From contig JABTUW010000004.1 in assembly GCA_015075185.1 (NCBI GenBank), positions 682,001 through 746,000 of the forward strand: a stretch of DNA of 64,000 bases, read 5' to 3'. This DNA is from Anaerolineales bacterium (GTDB lineage Bacteria > Chloroflexota > Anaerolineae > 4572-78 > J111). This document shows positions 28,022 to 36,826 of the stretch, piece by piece. The notes beneath the pieces were generated by a model. That model searched no databases, was not told the DNA's origin, and was given only the letters and a program-made list of their open reading frames with translations. Every line of letters begins with the position of its first letter. The stretch's first letter is position 1. The position numbers and the translations under genes are program-made.

Positions 28022-31000
28022 CTACTGATCAGTCGCCTGGGGTAACTCAATCCAGAATTTGCTCCCCTGGCCTGGCCTGGACTCTACCCCGGCGTTCCCC
28101 CCCATGCGGATTGCCCCTTTGCGGACAATGGCCAGGCCGACGCCTGTGCCGGGGTAGGCTTCGATCCCGTGCAGGCGCTCAAAGATTTGGAAGACACGCT
28201 CATGCTGCTCCGGCGCAATGCCGATACCGTTATCCTCCACCCAGAAGCGAACCCAACGGCCTTTTTCTGCCGCCTGGGCGGTTGAGGCCGGGATAATTTC
28301 GGCCCAGACTTGCACATAAGGCTGCACGCCGGGCGCAACGAATTTCATGGCATTGGTCACAAGATTGGTCACTATTTGCACCAGAGTGGCATGGTGACCA
28401 ACGACGTGCGGAAAAGGTTCCGCCAAACGAAGCTCCGCTTGCTGCTCCACGATGGTCATTTCCAGTTGGGTCAGAACGTCAGTCATTACTGCGCTCAGAT
28501 CAATGGCCTGGAGGCGCAAATCGGTCCGGCTGAGACGGCTGTATATCAACAAATCCTCGATGAGAGCATCCATGCGCTGGGCCGCATCCACGATCCGTTC
28601 AGCGTAATCCTGTCCCAGCGAGTCTAGCATGGGAGCATAATCTTCCAGCAGGGCACTGGCAAAGCCTTGCACGGCACGTAGAGGCGCGCGCAAGTCGTGG
28701 GATACAGAAAAAGAAAACGAGTTGAGTTCGTCATTGATCTCTTCCAGTTTAGCGGTCCGCTCGGCCACCCGCTGCTCCAATTCAGCGGCGTAATGCTGGA
28801 CCTGTTCGTGCAAACGCGCCTGTTGGATGGCCAGGGCCAGGGGGTCGGCCACTTCATGGGCAATGTCCACGTGTTCAGAAGTGAAAGCACCCGCCCTATC
28901 GGTTCCCAGATTGAGACTACCAATGAGCTGCCCTTTCGCTACCAACGGGACATTAATGTAACAGCGAATTCCTTCCGGGGGTAAAGCCTGGAGCGCCAGC
29001 GGCGGCTGAGCCAGGGTAAGAATATTCTCCGGTGTTCTAACACTGCTCTGGCGCAGTTCTTCGGCAATGCCAAACATATCCAGGGCAGGATGCTGGCCGA
29101 CCATCACTTTTGTATGGCCCTGGGCGTAGGCGGCCAGCATCACCGCTTCATAGGAGTCAAAATCAAAGGCGACCACAACAGCCTGCCGAAAAGGCACAAG
29201 CTGCTGCAAGTGATGTAAAGCAACCTGGGCGATGGCCTCCGGCGAGCGTGTCGCCAGGATTGCCCGGTCAAGCTCTTGCAAGGTTTTCAATCGCTCGGCA
29301 TAGCGTTGGAGCGACTCCTGAGCCTGCTTGCGCTCGGTGATATCATGAGTAACGGTGACAACCGATCTCACCTTTCCGTTTTCGTCGTATTCGGGATAAA
29401 TACGAGCTTCAAGGAAATACTGCCCCCCACGGCCCTGCATGGAATACTCGACATCCACCGGCTCTCCTGACGTTATGGCCTTCTTGAGGGCATTGTCGAA
29501 GAAATCCCCAAGTTTCTCAGGGAATCCTAGGTCACGATGCGTCTTGCCGATAAAATCCTCCGGCTTCAGATCAAGGAAGTTCCGAATCGCCGGACTCACA
29601 TATTGGTAGCGGAGGTCAAGATCGTAGCGAATGAACACGTTTTTGACGTTTTCGATCAAGGCACGGAAGTCCGCTTCGCTCTGGCGTAAAGCCTCCTCAA
29701 TTCGCTTGCGCTCGACAATTTCCAGGTGGAGTTGCTCATTGGCTACCGTTAGTTCAGCCGTCCGCTCGTTAACCAGCTCCTCCAGGTGGTCAAGAATGTT
29801 GAGGACCTGCTGTTTTGATTGGCGCAACTGCTCTTCCGTCTGCTTGCGCTCGGACAGCTCTTGCCGCACCGCCTGATACAACCGGGCATTCTCTATAGCG
29901 ACCGCAATCTGGTCGGTGAGAATTTCCATGGCCATGATGTCGTTCTGGCTGAATGTATCGAGGTGGGGGCTTTGAATATCCAGCACACCCACCGTTTGAC
30001 CGGCAATTTTAATGGGAATACACAATTCCGCCCGAGTTGCGGTATATTCGGGAATAAGGGAAATGTAGCGCGGCTCTTGACTCACATCATTCGCTACGAC
30101 TCTTTCAGCGTGAGTGGCAACCCAGCCAATGATGCCCTGGCTTATTTTCTGGCTGTGATTGGGCGGAAAGTAGTTTTTGTATGAACCCGCAATGGCTTTC
30201 AGCCTGGCCCGATCTCCATCCAACAGAAATAAGGCGACATGATGATAATTGAAAGTTTCGTAGACGAGGCGGGCCGCCCGATCTAACAGGCTGTCCAAAT
30301 CCAGGACGGCGGCGATTTTACCGGCAATATCATTGATGAGGGCCAGTTGCGCGGCGCGCTGGGCCAGAATTGCTTCAGCCCGCTTGCGTTCGGTCACATC
30401 CCGAAAGTAAACAGATAGGCCATCCGAGTAAGGATAGACGTGAACTTTAAACCAGGTTTGAAACGGCTCGTAATACTCTTCAAATTCAAGGCTGATCTGC
30501 TCAGCCATCGCCCGCCGGTATTCAACCTCAAACCCTGAGCCAACCGCCTCGGGAAATTCGGTCCACAGACTATGGTGCAGCAGTTCCACTCGTGTTTTAT
30601 GTAAGAGTTCCTCGGCCCGCTGATTGATGTAAGTAAAACACCAGTCTTTATCCACCGTAAAAAAGGCGTCGGTAATACTTTCCAGGATATTTTCTATCTC
30701 CTGTTTTGACTGCTGCAGCGCCTCCTCTGCCTGTTTCCGCTCGGTCACATCCCGGCCCACACCGACCACGCCCACTACCTTACCCTGGCCGTCCCGTAAG
30801 GGCACTTTGGTGGTCGAAAGCCAGCGGGGTTCACCGCTCCCATAATCTATAACCGGCTCTTCAAGATTAACCAACGGCTGGCCTGAAGCCACAACGGCCT
30901 GTTCGTCGGCATAATATTTTGCCGCCAGGGCGCGGGGGAAAAAATCAAAGTCGGTCTTGCCAATCAACTCGTCGGGTGTGACCCCGGCCACAAGCTGAGC

Positions 31001-31240
31001 CACCGCTACGTTGGCAATCAGAAAGCGGCTCTCGGTGTCTTTAAAGTAAATAAAGTCGGGCAGATTATCAATGAACGTGCGTAAGAGGTTCCGCTCATTG
31101 GCCAGGGCCTCTTCGGCTTGCCTGTGCTTGACCTCCAATGCCTCCAGCTCAGCCACCCGCCGGCGCAATTGGGCCAATTCGCTTTGCGGGTCCTGTAATT
31201 CGGGAGTCTGTTTGTTTCTCTTATCTGGTTTATGGATCAT
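28022..31240 (-). CDS. PAS/GAF sensor histidine kinase
   Basis: A 1072-residue soluble kinase with no obvious transmembrane segment. After an N-terminal coiled coil come PAS domains (about 45-165 and 170-290), a GAF domain (300-445), a coiled coil, a third PAS (520-640) and a second GAF (650-795). The HisKA region follows (SFSVSHDLRAPLRAV, phospho-His). The ATPase has NLVTNAMKF (N box), VEDNGIGIAP (G1) and GTGVGLAIVRK (G2). There is no receiver domain. The two GAF domains may bind tetrapyrrole or small ligands. GAGGG precedes the ATG. A dedicated response regulator is not adjacent. Confidence 0.92.
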   Translation of the reverse strand: MIHKPDKRNKQTPELQDPQSELAQLRRRVAELEALEVKHRQAEEALANERNLLRTFIDNLPDFIYFKDTESRFLIANVAVAQLVAGVTPDELIGKTDFDFFPRALAAKYYADEQAVVASGQPLVNLEEPVIDYGSGEPRWLSTTKVPLRDGQGKVVGVVGVGRDVTERKQAEEALQQSKQEIENILESITDAFFTVDKDWCFTYINQRAEELLHKTRVELLHHSLWTEFPEAVGSGFEVEYRRAMAEQISLEFEEYYEPFQTWFKVHVYPYSDGLSVYFRDVTERKRAEAILAQRAAQLALINDIAGKIAAVLDLDSLLDRAARLVYETFNYHHVALFLLDGDRARLKAIAGSYKNYFPPNHSQKISQGIIGWVATHAERVVANDVSQEPRYISLIPEYTATRAELCIPIKIAGQTVGVLDIQSPHLDTFSQNDIMAMEILTDQIAVAIENARLYQAVRQELSERKQTEEQLRQSKQQVLNILDHLEELVNERTAELTVANEQLHLEIVERKRIEEALRQSEADFRALIENVKNVFIRYDLDLRYQYVSPAIRNFLDLKPEDFIGKTHRDLGFPEKLGDFFDNALKKAITSGEPVDVEYSMQGRGGQYFLEARIYPEYDENGKVRSVVTVTHDITERKQAQESLQRYAERLKTLQELDRAILATRSPEAIAQVALHHLQQLVPFRQAVVVAFDFDSYEAVMLAAYAQGHTKVMVGQHPALDMFGIAEELRQSSVRTPENILTLAQPPLALQALPPEGIRCYINVPLVAKGQLIGSLNLGTDRAGAFTSEHVDIAHEVADPLALAIQQARLHEQVQHYAAELEQRVAERTAKLEEINDELNSFSFSVSHDLRAPLRAVQGFASALLEDYAPMLDSLGQDYAERIVDAAQRMDALIEDLLIYSRLSRTDLRLQAIDLSAVMTDVLTQLEMTIVEQQAELRLAEPFPHVVGHHATLVQIVTNLVTNAMKFVAPGVQPYVQVWAEIIPASTAQAAEKGRWVRFWVEDNGIGIAPEQHERVFQIFERLHGIEAYPGTGVGLAIVRKGAIRMGGNAGVESRPGQGSKFWIELPQATDQ

Positions 31241-31415
31241 AAGACAACCCTCGATGTTACAGTGCTATTGTACCGGCAAGCAGGCAAATCTCAAATGTAA
31301 AATAAGGAGTTTGCCCAAACAAAAAGCGATTCCGGCAGTCCTGGCTGTCGAAATCGCCTTTTCAATTGGACCTTACCAAAATTGACACCCAAAAGGCTGC
31401 TCAATTCGGGATTGT

Positions 31416-32342
31416 TTAATGCATCTCCGCCTCGCAGGTACCAATGCCGCTGCGCAGGAAGTTGAACTGCACGTTAGGATGGTCGGCCAGGAGCGACATG
31501 GGCACGGCAGTATCGGGTATCTTTTTGCCGATCATCAAGGTGGTCAGCCGCAGGCCAAAGGGATTGTCGTGCGTGCCGGCATGCCAGATGGAGACCTTTT
31601 CAGCCTGCCATGTTTCCTTGGGCCCCACCGAAATGGCCTGGCTGGGCACATTCTGGACCACGCCGCCGCCGGAAGTGCGCGCGTTTTGGATCAAGGTGAT
31701 GGGGTGCAGGTCAACCACGCGGGTGGTCAACTGGCGGTAGACTTCCGGAGGAGGCGGGTTGTCCGTATACGGCGCTTCCCGTTTGGGCGGGTCGTTAAAA
31801 GCCCAGTGCTTTACCTCACCCTGGCCGCCCTGCATGACCACGCAGCGCGCCCTACTCCAACTGGCAATATACTCGCTGGTGTCGGCGGCGGGAAAGTGGA
31901 TGTTCTCCAGGGGCATGCGCAGGTCGGGCCGGATGCGGTTGAAGCACAGTTCCATATCCGCCCTGGCAAAACTGAGGGAAAAATCAAGTCCCGCCTCTTT
32001 GCCGTCTACTACCCACTCGTCCATCCCCCAGAAATGGGCGTGGCGCAGGTCAATTTCCAGCTCGTTGACCAGCCGGGCCACCAGGGGTAGCTGCTCGGTC
32101 GGCCCAATCGGGCCGCAGATGCCGGCGGGTCGCTCGGGCGTAGCCTGCCGCCAGGAAGTAATGTATTCCAGCGCTTCGGCCAGGTAAAAGTCCTCAATCG
32201 TATCGTAGAATTTTACGCTGAAACCGGGCCGGCTCAGGGCCAGCAAATCGTCAGCAGTCAGACGGGCAGCATCATCTAAAATCTCTCGATCCAGGGTGGT
32301 GTAATCCCACCACCCCGGCGCAACTTTACTGATGGGTCTCAT
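31416..32342 (-). CDS. Glucosamine-6-phosphate deaminase-like protein
   Basis: A NagB/6-phosphogluconolactonase-fold protein of 308 residues. GICGPIGPTEQLPLVARLVN corresponds to the phosphate-binding loop, FWGMDEWV to the catalytic-Asp region, and GGQGEVKHWAFNDP to the histidine loop. NagB turns glucosamine-6-phosphate into fructose-6-phosphate plus ammonia. The ATG at 32342 follows GAGGGAG. The operon with a PIG-L deacetylase and mannitol-1-phosphate dehydrogenase supports an amino-sugar role. Confidence 0.8.
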   Translation of the reverse strand: MRPISKVAPGWWDYTTLDREILDDAARLTADDLLALSRPGFSVKFYDTIEDFYLAEALEYITSWRQATPERPAGICGPIGPTEQLPLVARLVNELEIDLRHAHFWGMDEWVVDGKEAGLDFSLSFARADMELCFNRIRPDLRMPLENIHFPAADTSEYIASWSRARCVVMQGGQGEVKHWAFNDPPKREAPYTDNPPPPEVYRQLTTRVVDLHPITLIQNARTSGGGVVQNVPSQAISVGPKETWQAEKVSIWHAGTHDNPFGLRLTTLMIGKKIPDTAVPMSLLADHPNVQFNFLRSGIGTCEAEMH

Positions 32343-32379
32343 TGGGTTCTCCCTCATAATAGAATGATAGTTAATAGGG

Positions 32380-32435
32380 GAAGATTGGAAGGCTGGAAGG
32401 TTGGTTACTTCCACCTTCCGGTCTTCCAGTCTTCC
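32380..32435 (+). repeat. GGAAGGCTGG hairpin, copy 2
   Basis: Left arm 32380-32404 has GGAAGGCTGGAAGGTTGG; right arm 32411-32435 has CCACCTTCCGGTCTTCCAG and then TCTTCC. It lies between two genes of the same minus-strand cluster, so it may tune expression rather than end it. Confidence 0.8.
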
Positions 32436-32453
32436 AAACCGACTTTTTGAGTT

Positions 32454-33158
32454 TCAAGGTAATAACCGCCTCGCCGGGGTGCGCGGCCAGACATCGGCGG
32501 CGCGGAAACCTTCGGCAAACGGCACGTTACACTGGAAACCGCGCGTGCGCGCCACCACCTCCATAAACTCCATCACGTCAATATTATCGTGGTCTTTGAG
32601 CCAGGTGACCTGGCTCTGGTGGCAGGCCAGCATCTGGCGTTTCAGATCCATGGTGGCGCTGATGTCAACATACTCGGTGGGGTGAAAGTCTTTCCCGGCA
32701 ATAGTGTCCATATAATAAATGGGCGGGACCGCTGGGTGCGCCGGGTGCGTAGTTTCAATGTTGGGCAGGCTGGCGATAAAACTGGTATCGAAGACCAGGC
32801 TGCTGACGACGCGATGGTCGGGGTGATAATCATCGGGGGCGTGGGTAATCATCACGTCGGGCCTGGCCTGGCGAATAGCGTCCACAAATGCCAACCGGGT
32901 CTCCCGGTCGTTAAAGATGAGTTCATCAGGAAACCCCAACCAGATAAACTCGGCCCCAATAACCTGCGCCGCTGCCCGCGCTTCACGCTCGCGGATCTGG
33001 GCCAGTTCCGCCGGCTTGATGATCATGTGGCCGGCAGTGCCATCGGTAGCGACACACATCACCACCTGGTGTCCCTCTTGAACATAACGAGCCAGGGTTC
33101 CGGCGCAAAGAATTTCCAGATCGTCCGGGTGAGCGCCAACGGCTAAGACGCGCATCAT
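32454..33158 (-). CDS. PIG-L / LmbE family zinc deacetylase
   Basis: A 234-residue protein with the family zinc motif AHPDD near the N-terminus (VGAHPDDLEILCAGTLA) and the third ligand in HAPDDYHPDH(R). PIG-L enzymes remove acetyl groups from N-acetylglucosamine-containing substrates or related metabolites. The ATG at 33158 follows GAGGAG. It lies between mtlD-like and nagB-like genes in one direction, consistent with making free amino sugar for the deaminase. The true acetylated substrate is not known. Confidence 0.87.
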   Translation of the reverse strand: MMRVLAVGAHPDDLEILCAGTLARYVQEGHQVVMCVATDGTAGHMIIKPAELAQIREREARAAAQVIGAEFIWLGFPDELIFNDRETRLAFVDAIRQARPDVMITHAPDDYHPDHRVVSSLVFDTSFIASLPNIETTHPAHPAVPPIYYMDTIAGKDFHPTEYVDISATMDLKRQMLACHQSQVTWLKDHDNIDVMEFMEVVARTRGFQCNVPFAEGFRAADVWPRTPARRLLP

Positions 33159-33222
33159 CTACTCCTCAAGTAGGGTTTGCTTCAGGGTCAAGGGGTACCG
33201 CTTTACTTCGGCCCATTTTACC

Positions 33223-34389
33223 TCAACTTTTTGCGGCTTCATAATCCCGCTTAACCATCTCCACCAGCGGCGAGTCCGGGGCCAGGCCGCAGATACTTTT
33301 CAAAACGGCCTCCAGACCGGTCCGCTGGAGCTGGTCTTGCAGTTGGAGGGCGATGGGGTCTTCAAGCGGGTCAAAGCGAAGCGCCCCGGCGATGCCTCTG
33401 ACCAGATTGACCGGCTGGACGCCCTGCTCCAGGGCATTCAGGGCCGCGCCGATCAGCCGGTCATTGGGGGCCAATTTGCGAATAGGGTCACGGGCCAGCC
33501 GGAAAATGGTATCGCCCAGGGCGCGGTTGTGAAATCGGGTCACGGCGTCTTCTAAATAGGGGGTAATCGCTCCGGCGGCCATGCCATATTTTTTCTCCAG
33601 CGCCTGCTGCGACTCCTGCATCGCCCCCCGCACTGCGGCGATAATCTCCGCGTCTTGCAAAGCCTCGTAGCCGTAAATATATCCCTTCTGATAGCCCAGG
33701 TAGCCTAACACCGCATGCCCGGCATTGTGCATGTACAACTTCCGCTCGGTGTAAAAAGCAAACGGCGCGACCGGCTGCATGCCCACAATTTCCGGCGGAG
33801 GCCCGACGAACCCCGCCGCGTCAACCGGCAGCTCTTTGTACGGCTCGACCACGATCAGGCTGGGGTCCTGCGCTCGCAGTTCCGGCGGCAGGGGCGGGAC
33901 CATGCGGGCAATGACCGTGTCCACAAAGCCAACATGCTTGGCCAGGTAGGCATGGTAGCCGGGCGGCAGCTCATTCTCGACCATGCCTCGAAAGAGACGG
34001 GCCGCATCCTTGAGATTCTCGCAGATAATCAAATTGAGGGGCGTCTTGACCCCCTGATCCGCCCGCCGGATAATCCCGGCCGCCAGGGTTGGGGCCACGT
34101 GCCTGAGCGCCCCCGCTCCAACCGCCGTCGCGCCGATTCCGGCCTGGGCTATGACCTCAGCCACCGCGTCCCGATCACTCGCTGCCAGCCCGCGCACCGG
34201 GCCAACGCTGACGTCGTCACTGGATTCGTTGGTCACCAGGCGAATGGTGTAACGGCCGCGCTCGTTAAGTGCAGCCAGCAGCGCCTGGTCCACATCCACA
34301 AAGTTGACCAAATAGCCGGACTCGCTGAAAAGCTGGCCCAGAAAACCCCGGCCAATATTGCCTGCGCCAAACATGACCGCTTGTTTCAT
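33223..34389 (-). CDS. mtlD: Mannitol-1-phosphate 5-dehydrogenase-like
   Basis: The long-chain mannitol dehydrogenase family is seen in the N-terminal Rossmann motif MFGAGNIGRGFLGQLF and the catalytic region FYTERKLYMHNAGHAVLGYLG. NLIICENLKDAARLFR and KHVGFVDTVIARMVP are also conserved. The enzyme interconverts mannitol-1-phosphate and fructose-6-phosphate with NAD. The length of 388 is normal. It is the first gene of the cluster with the PIG-L deacetylase and nagB-like genes. No PTS gene is visible, so the mannitol phosphate source is unclear. Confidence 0.88.
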   Translation of the reverse strand: MKQAVMFGAGNIGRGFLGQLFSESGYLVNFVDVDQALLAALNERGRYTIRLVTNESSDDVSVGPVRGLAASDRDAVAEVIAQAGIGATAVGAGALRHVAPTLAAGIIRRADQGVKTPLNLIICENLKDAARLFRGMVENELPPGYHAYLAKHVGFVDTVIARMVPPLPPELRAQDPSLIVVEPYKELPVDAAGFVGPPPEIVGMQPVAPFAFYTERKLYMHNAGHAVLGYLGYQKGYIYGYEALQDAEIIAAVRGAMQESQQALEKKYGMAAGAITPYLEDAVTRFHNRALGDTIFRLARDPIRKLAPNDRLIGAALNALEQGVQPVNLVRGIAGALRFDPLEDPIALQLQDQLQRTGLEAVLKSICGLAPDSPLVEMVKRDYEAAKS

Positions 34390-34428
34390 CTATAACCATC
34401 CCAGGAAATACTCATCTGCGCTATTGAG

Positions 34429-34482
34429 CCGGGATTAGGAGATTAGGGGATTTTTCTTTAATTTCTAATCCCAAAATCCCGG
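34429..34482 (+). repeat. GGGATTAGGAGATTAGG hairpin
   Basis: CCGGGATTAGGAGATTAGGGGA (34429-34450) is imperfectly complementary to TCTAATCCCAAAATCCCGG (34464-34482). It is built from repeated GATTAGG words and lies just upstream of the mtlD-like start. Confidence 0.7.
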
Positions 34483-34586
34483 TAAAAACATTCCTTGTAG
34501 ATAGAAGCATAAATGACACTACAATATTTACGGATTCAATCTTAATGATTTGGACAAGATTCGGCAAACTGTGAACGCTTATAGGT

Positions 34587-34617
34587 AAAGGGCTGGCTAT
34601 GCTGGCCCTTTATTTTT
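34587..34617 (+). terminator. Isolated terminator-like hairpin
   Basis: AAAGGGC (34587-34593) pairs with GCCCTTT (34605-34611), followed by ATTTTTG. No plus-strand gene precedes it in the preceding 190 bp, so it would end either an unannotated small transcript or nothing. Confidence 0.45.
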
Positions 34618-34884
34618 GCTGACGTACAACGCCAACCAACAACAGCAATGCACCATTTACAAACCTTTTGTATTGAGTTTTAGCTTTGTACTGGCTTAGG
34701 GCAACAAGTGAGTTCAGGTGCATAAACTATGATTCGGTTATATAATTGATGTATAGAGGGTTAATATAGGATTACTGCCCATTTATTAGCCCGATATTGG
34801 TGGATACGTAGGCACTGCCAATACAAGTCCAAGTTAGGTGGCCAGTATCTTCTGCAAGAATCAGAAATGAGGCGAAAGACAATT

Positions 34885-35484
34885 ATGACTGAACCGAAAG
34901 ATTTTAGGATGTCTGAAGATTGGTTAAAAATAATTTATAGTGAAGCGTGGAACCAATATACTCACGAAGATAATCTTGGGCAAAGTCGAACAAATTTTTT
35001 CTTGGGTATTCAAGCAGCTTTAATTGCTATTTTGACTGCTGTATCAGGGCCTATAGTCCAAATAGGTTCAATCCAGGTAGGAATATACGAGATTAAATTT
35101 GGCCTCCTGTTACTTGGAGTTCTTGCCTTAATAATAGGTTTCTTTTCTTTGGTGATTGTAAAAAATTGGCGGGCTGTCACAAAGGCCGGGCAACAGTATC
35201 TGAATTTAAGATGGATTTCCATAGCAGCGATAGAAAATTTGGCAAAAATTGAACGATTTGGGCTCGCTGTACTGGAGAATGAATGGAGAACTTTTTCTCG
35301 ACAAAATCCAGGGGAGGACTATCAGCCATTCAAAGATATACCTGAGTTAGAATATCTCCGTTTGACTTCTCTTCAGAAGACCCGCAGTTGGGCTTCCATG
35401 CTCAATGTCATTCTATTACTCGAAGTAATTCATTATTTCATTATCGTTTGCGGAGTGACCATCATAATAATTGCAATCCTCTAA
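34885..35484 (+). CDS. Hypothetical membrane protein with paired transmembrane helices
   Basis: The ~199-residue protein is clearly AT-richer than its neighbours. It has an N-terminal WLKIIYSEAWNQYTHEDN segment and a hydrophobic helix FLGIQAALIAILTAV. A second helix FGLLLLGVLALIIGFFSLVI, a cytoplasmic-looking charged region, and a C-terminal helix (LNVILLLEVIHYFIIVCGVT) follow. The layout is similar in style to small octameric or SLATT-like membrane proteins linked to mobile DNA, but I do not recognise the family. Start at 34885 (MTEPKDF) is preferred over 34867. It stands alone between intergenic regions. Confidence 0.6.
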   Translation: MTEPKDFRMSEDWLKIIYSEAWNQYTHEDNLGQSRTNFFLGIQAALIAILTAVSGPIVQIGSIQVGIYEIKFGLLLLGVLALIIGFFSLVIVKNWRAVTKAGQQYLNLRWISIAAIENLAKIERFGLAVLENEWRTFSRQNPGEDYQPFKDIPELEYLRLTSLQKTRSWASMLNVILLLEVIHYFIIVCGVTIIIIAIL

Positions 35485-35877
35485 ATAATTGCTAGGTATG
35501 AAAGAAGTTTTGGCTGGACTTCCAAGATAACCGTTATCAGTTTTAACGGTGGGCTTTGTCACTGGTCCCAGCCCTTTTGTTTGGAGATTGTCCTCCAGGA
35601 CACAAGCTCAAGTGGGAACTTCATTTTATGTCAACTTAGGGATTTTCAGGTGAGCATAGGACTCTAGCCTGTCGTGCATCCCTAGCCCAATCGCCGCTAA
35701 AATAGCCATAGGGATTAGGAAATTTCATTAAACCCGCTATCCAAGAAAATCCGGCCATTACTCCATTCGGCCGGACTTTTTTATCTGAGCCTCATCGCTT
35801 CCCTACCTTACAAATTAAGCTTTTACACTCTATCTGCCAGCGAATATGTTTGGTTACGTAAATGGCGAGATCGAGCT
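35485..35877. other. Intergenic region between convergent genes
   Basis: No gene is supported. The terminator at 35750-35782 lies near the right side. The rest includes AT-rich spacer and scattered short inverted words. Confidence 0.5.
35750..35782 (+). terminator. Terminator hairpin
   Basis: TCCGGCC (35750-35756) pairs with GGCCGGA (35769-35775) around a 12-base loop, followed by CTTTTTTA. It is oriented to end plus-strand transcripts coming from the AT-rich membrane gene. Confidence 0.65.
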
Positions 35878-36747
35878 TCAAGACTTGCTTGACGGGTCGG
35901 AAGGGTTGGAAATGGGTCTGGCCGGATCGGTAATCCAGTCGCTCCAGGAGCCAACGTAAAGACGGGCTTCACCCAAACCGGCGTGAGCCAGGGCCAGGAG
36001 ATTATGGGCGGCGGTGACGCCGGAGCCGCAGTAAAAAACAGCTTGTTCGGCGGACACGTCGCCGAGCAAAGCCTCAAAGCGCGCGTGCAGTTGCTCCGGC
36101 GGCAGAAAGCAGCCATCCGGGCCGAGGTTGTCGGCATAGGGCGCGGATATAGCGCCGGGAATGTGGCCGGCGATGGGGTCGTAACCGAGCTTTTCGCCGC
36201 GATAACTCTCCCCGCTGCGCGAGTCAAACAGCCGCCAGGCCGGGTCGGTCCGGATGGCCTCAACCCCGGCGGCGTCGAGTAATAATTCGAGCCGGGGCCG
36301 GGGCGTGAAATACCGCGGCGAGCGCCGCTCGACGCCGCTGCGGGCAGGCCGGCCTTCCCCTTGCCAACGCGCCCAGCCGCCGTCCAAAACGGCCACAGCC
36401 GGGTGGCCCAGCCAGCGCAGCATGTCCCACAAGCGGGCCGCCATCGAGCTGTTGCCGCCGTCATAAACGACAACCTGGACGCTGTCGTCAATGCCCCAAT
36501 TGGAAAAGGTGCGCGCCGCCGTTTCAACATCCGGCAGCGGATGGCGGCCGGTCTGGCCGGGGATGATCGGCCCGCTCAGGTCTTCGTCCAGGTGGGCATA
36601 GACCGCGCCGGGGATGTGGGCCTGCCGGTAGTCGCGCCGGCCCTGAGCGGTATCATCCAGAGAAAAGCGGCAGTCAACAACGGCCCAATCCGGGTCATTC
36701 AGATGTTCGCTCAGTTCGACTGTAGTAATTAGGGTTGTATAGGGCAT
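35878..36747 (-). CDS. Two-domain rhodanese sulfurtransferase
   Basis: The 289-residue protein has two rhodanese domains. The N-terminal one (YRQAHIPGAVYAHLDEDL, VVVYDGGNSSMAARLWD) has Asp at the active-loop position and is inactive. The C-terminal one has FYCGSGVTAAHNLLALA, whose Cys takes up the sulfane sulfur. This fits the thiosulfate or 3-mercaptopyruvate sulfurtransferase family; the C-G-S-G-V loop favours the mercaptopyruvate type. It is probably cytoplasmic, as no signal peptide is seen. Confidence 0.9.
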   Translation of the reverse strand: MPYTTLITTVELSEHLNDPDWAVVDCRFSLDDTAQGRRDYRQAHIPGAVYAHLDEDLSGPIIPGQTGRHPLPDVETAARTFSNWGIDDSVQVVVYDGGNSSMAARLWDMLRWLGHPAVAVLDGGWARWQGEGRPARSGVERRSPRYFTPRPRLELLLDAAGVEAIRTDPAWRLFDSRSGESYRGEKLGYDPIAGHIPGAISAPYADNLGPDGCFLPPEQLHARFEALLGDVSAEQAVFYCGSGVTAAHNLLALAHAGLGEARLYVGSWSDWITDPARPISNPSDPSSKS

Positions 36748-36780
36748 ATAGCTTATTCTTTCTCACAAATTATACCACCT

Positions 36781-36820
36781 GAGAGATTTCTCGCTCACTT
36801 CCCTCGCTCGAAATGACATA
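36781..36820 (+). repeat. Half-like relative of the ATGTCATTT element
   Basis: GAGAGATTTCTCGCT and CGCTCGAAATGACAT match the right side of the style of element at 26866-26964. The left side is not clear. It lies between two minus-strand genes. Confidence 0.4.
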
Positions 36821-36826
36821 TCTTGC

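Larger units (their letters stand above)
34390..34884. other. 495-bp intergenic region
   Basis: It contains the hairpin at 34429-34482 and an isolated terminator-like hairpin at 34587-34617. The rest is AT-rich with no recognised gene. A small RNA ending at the terminator is possible but unproven. Confidence 0.5.
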
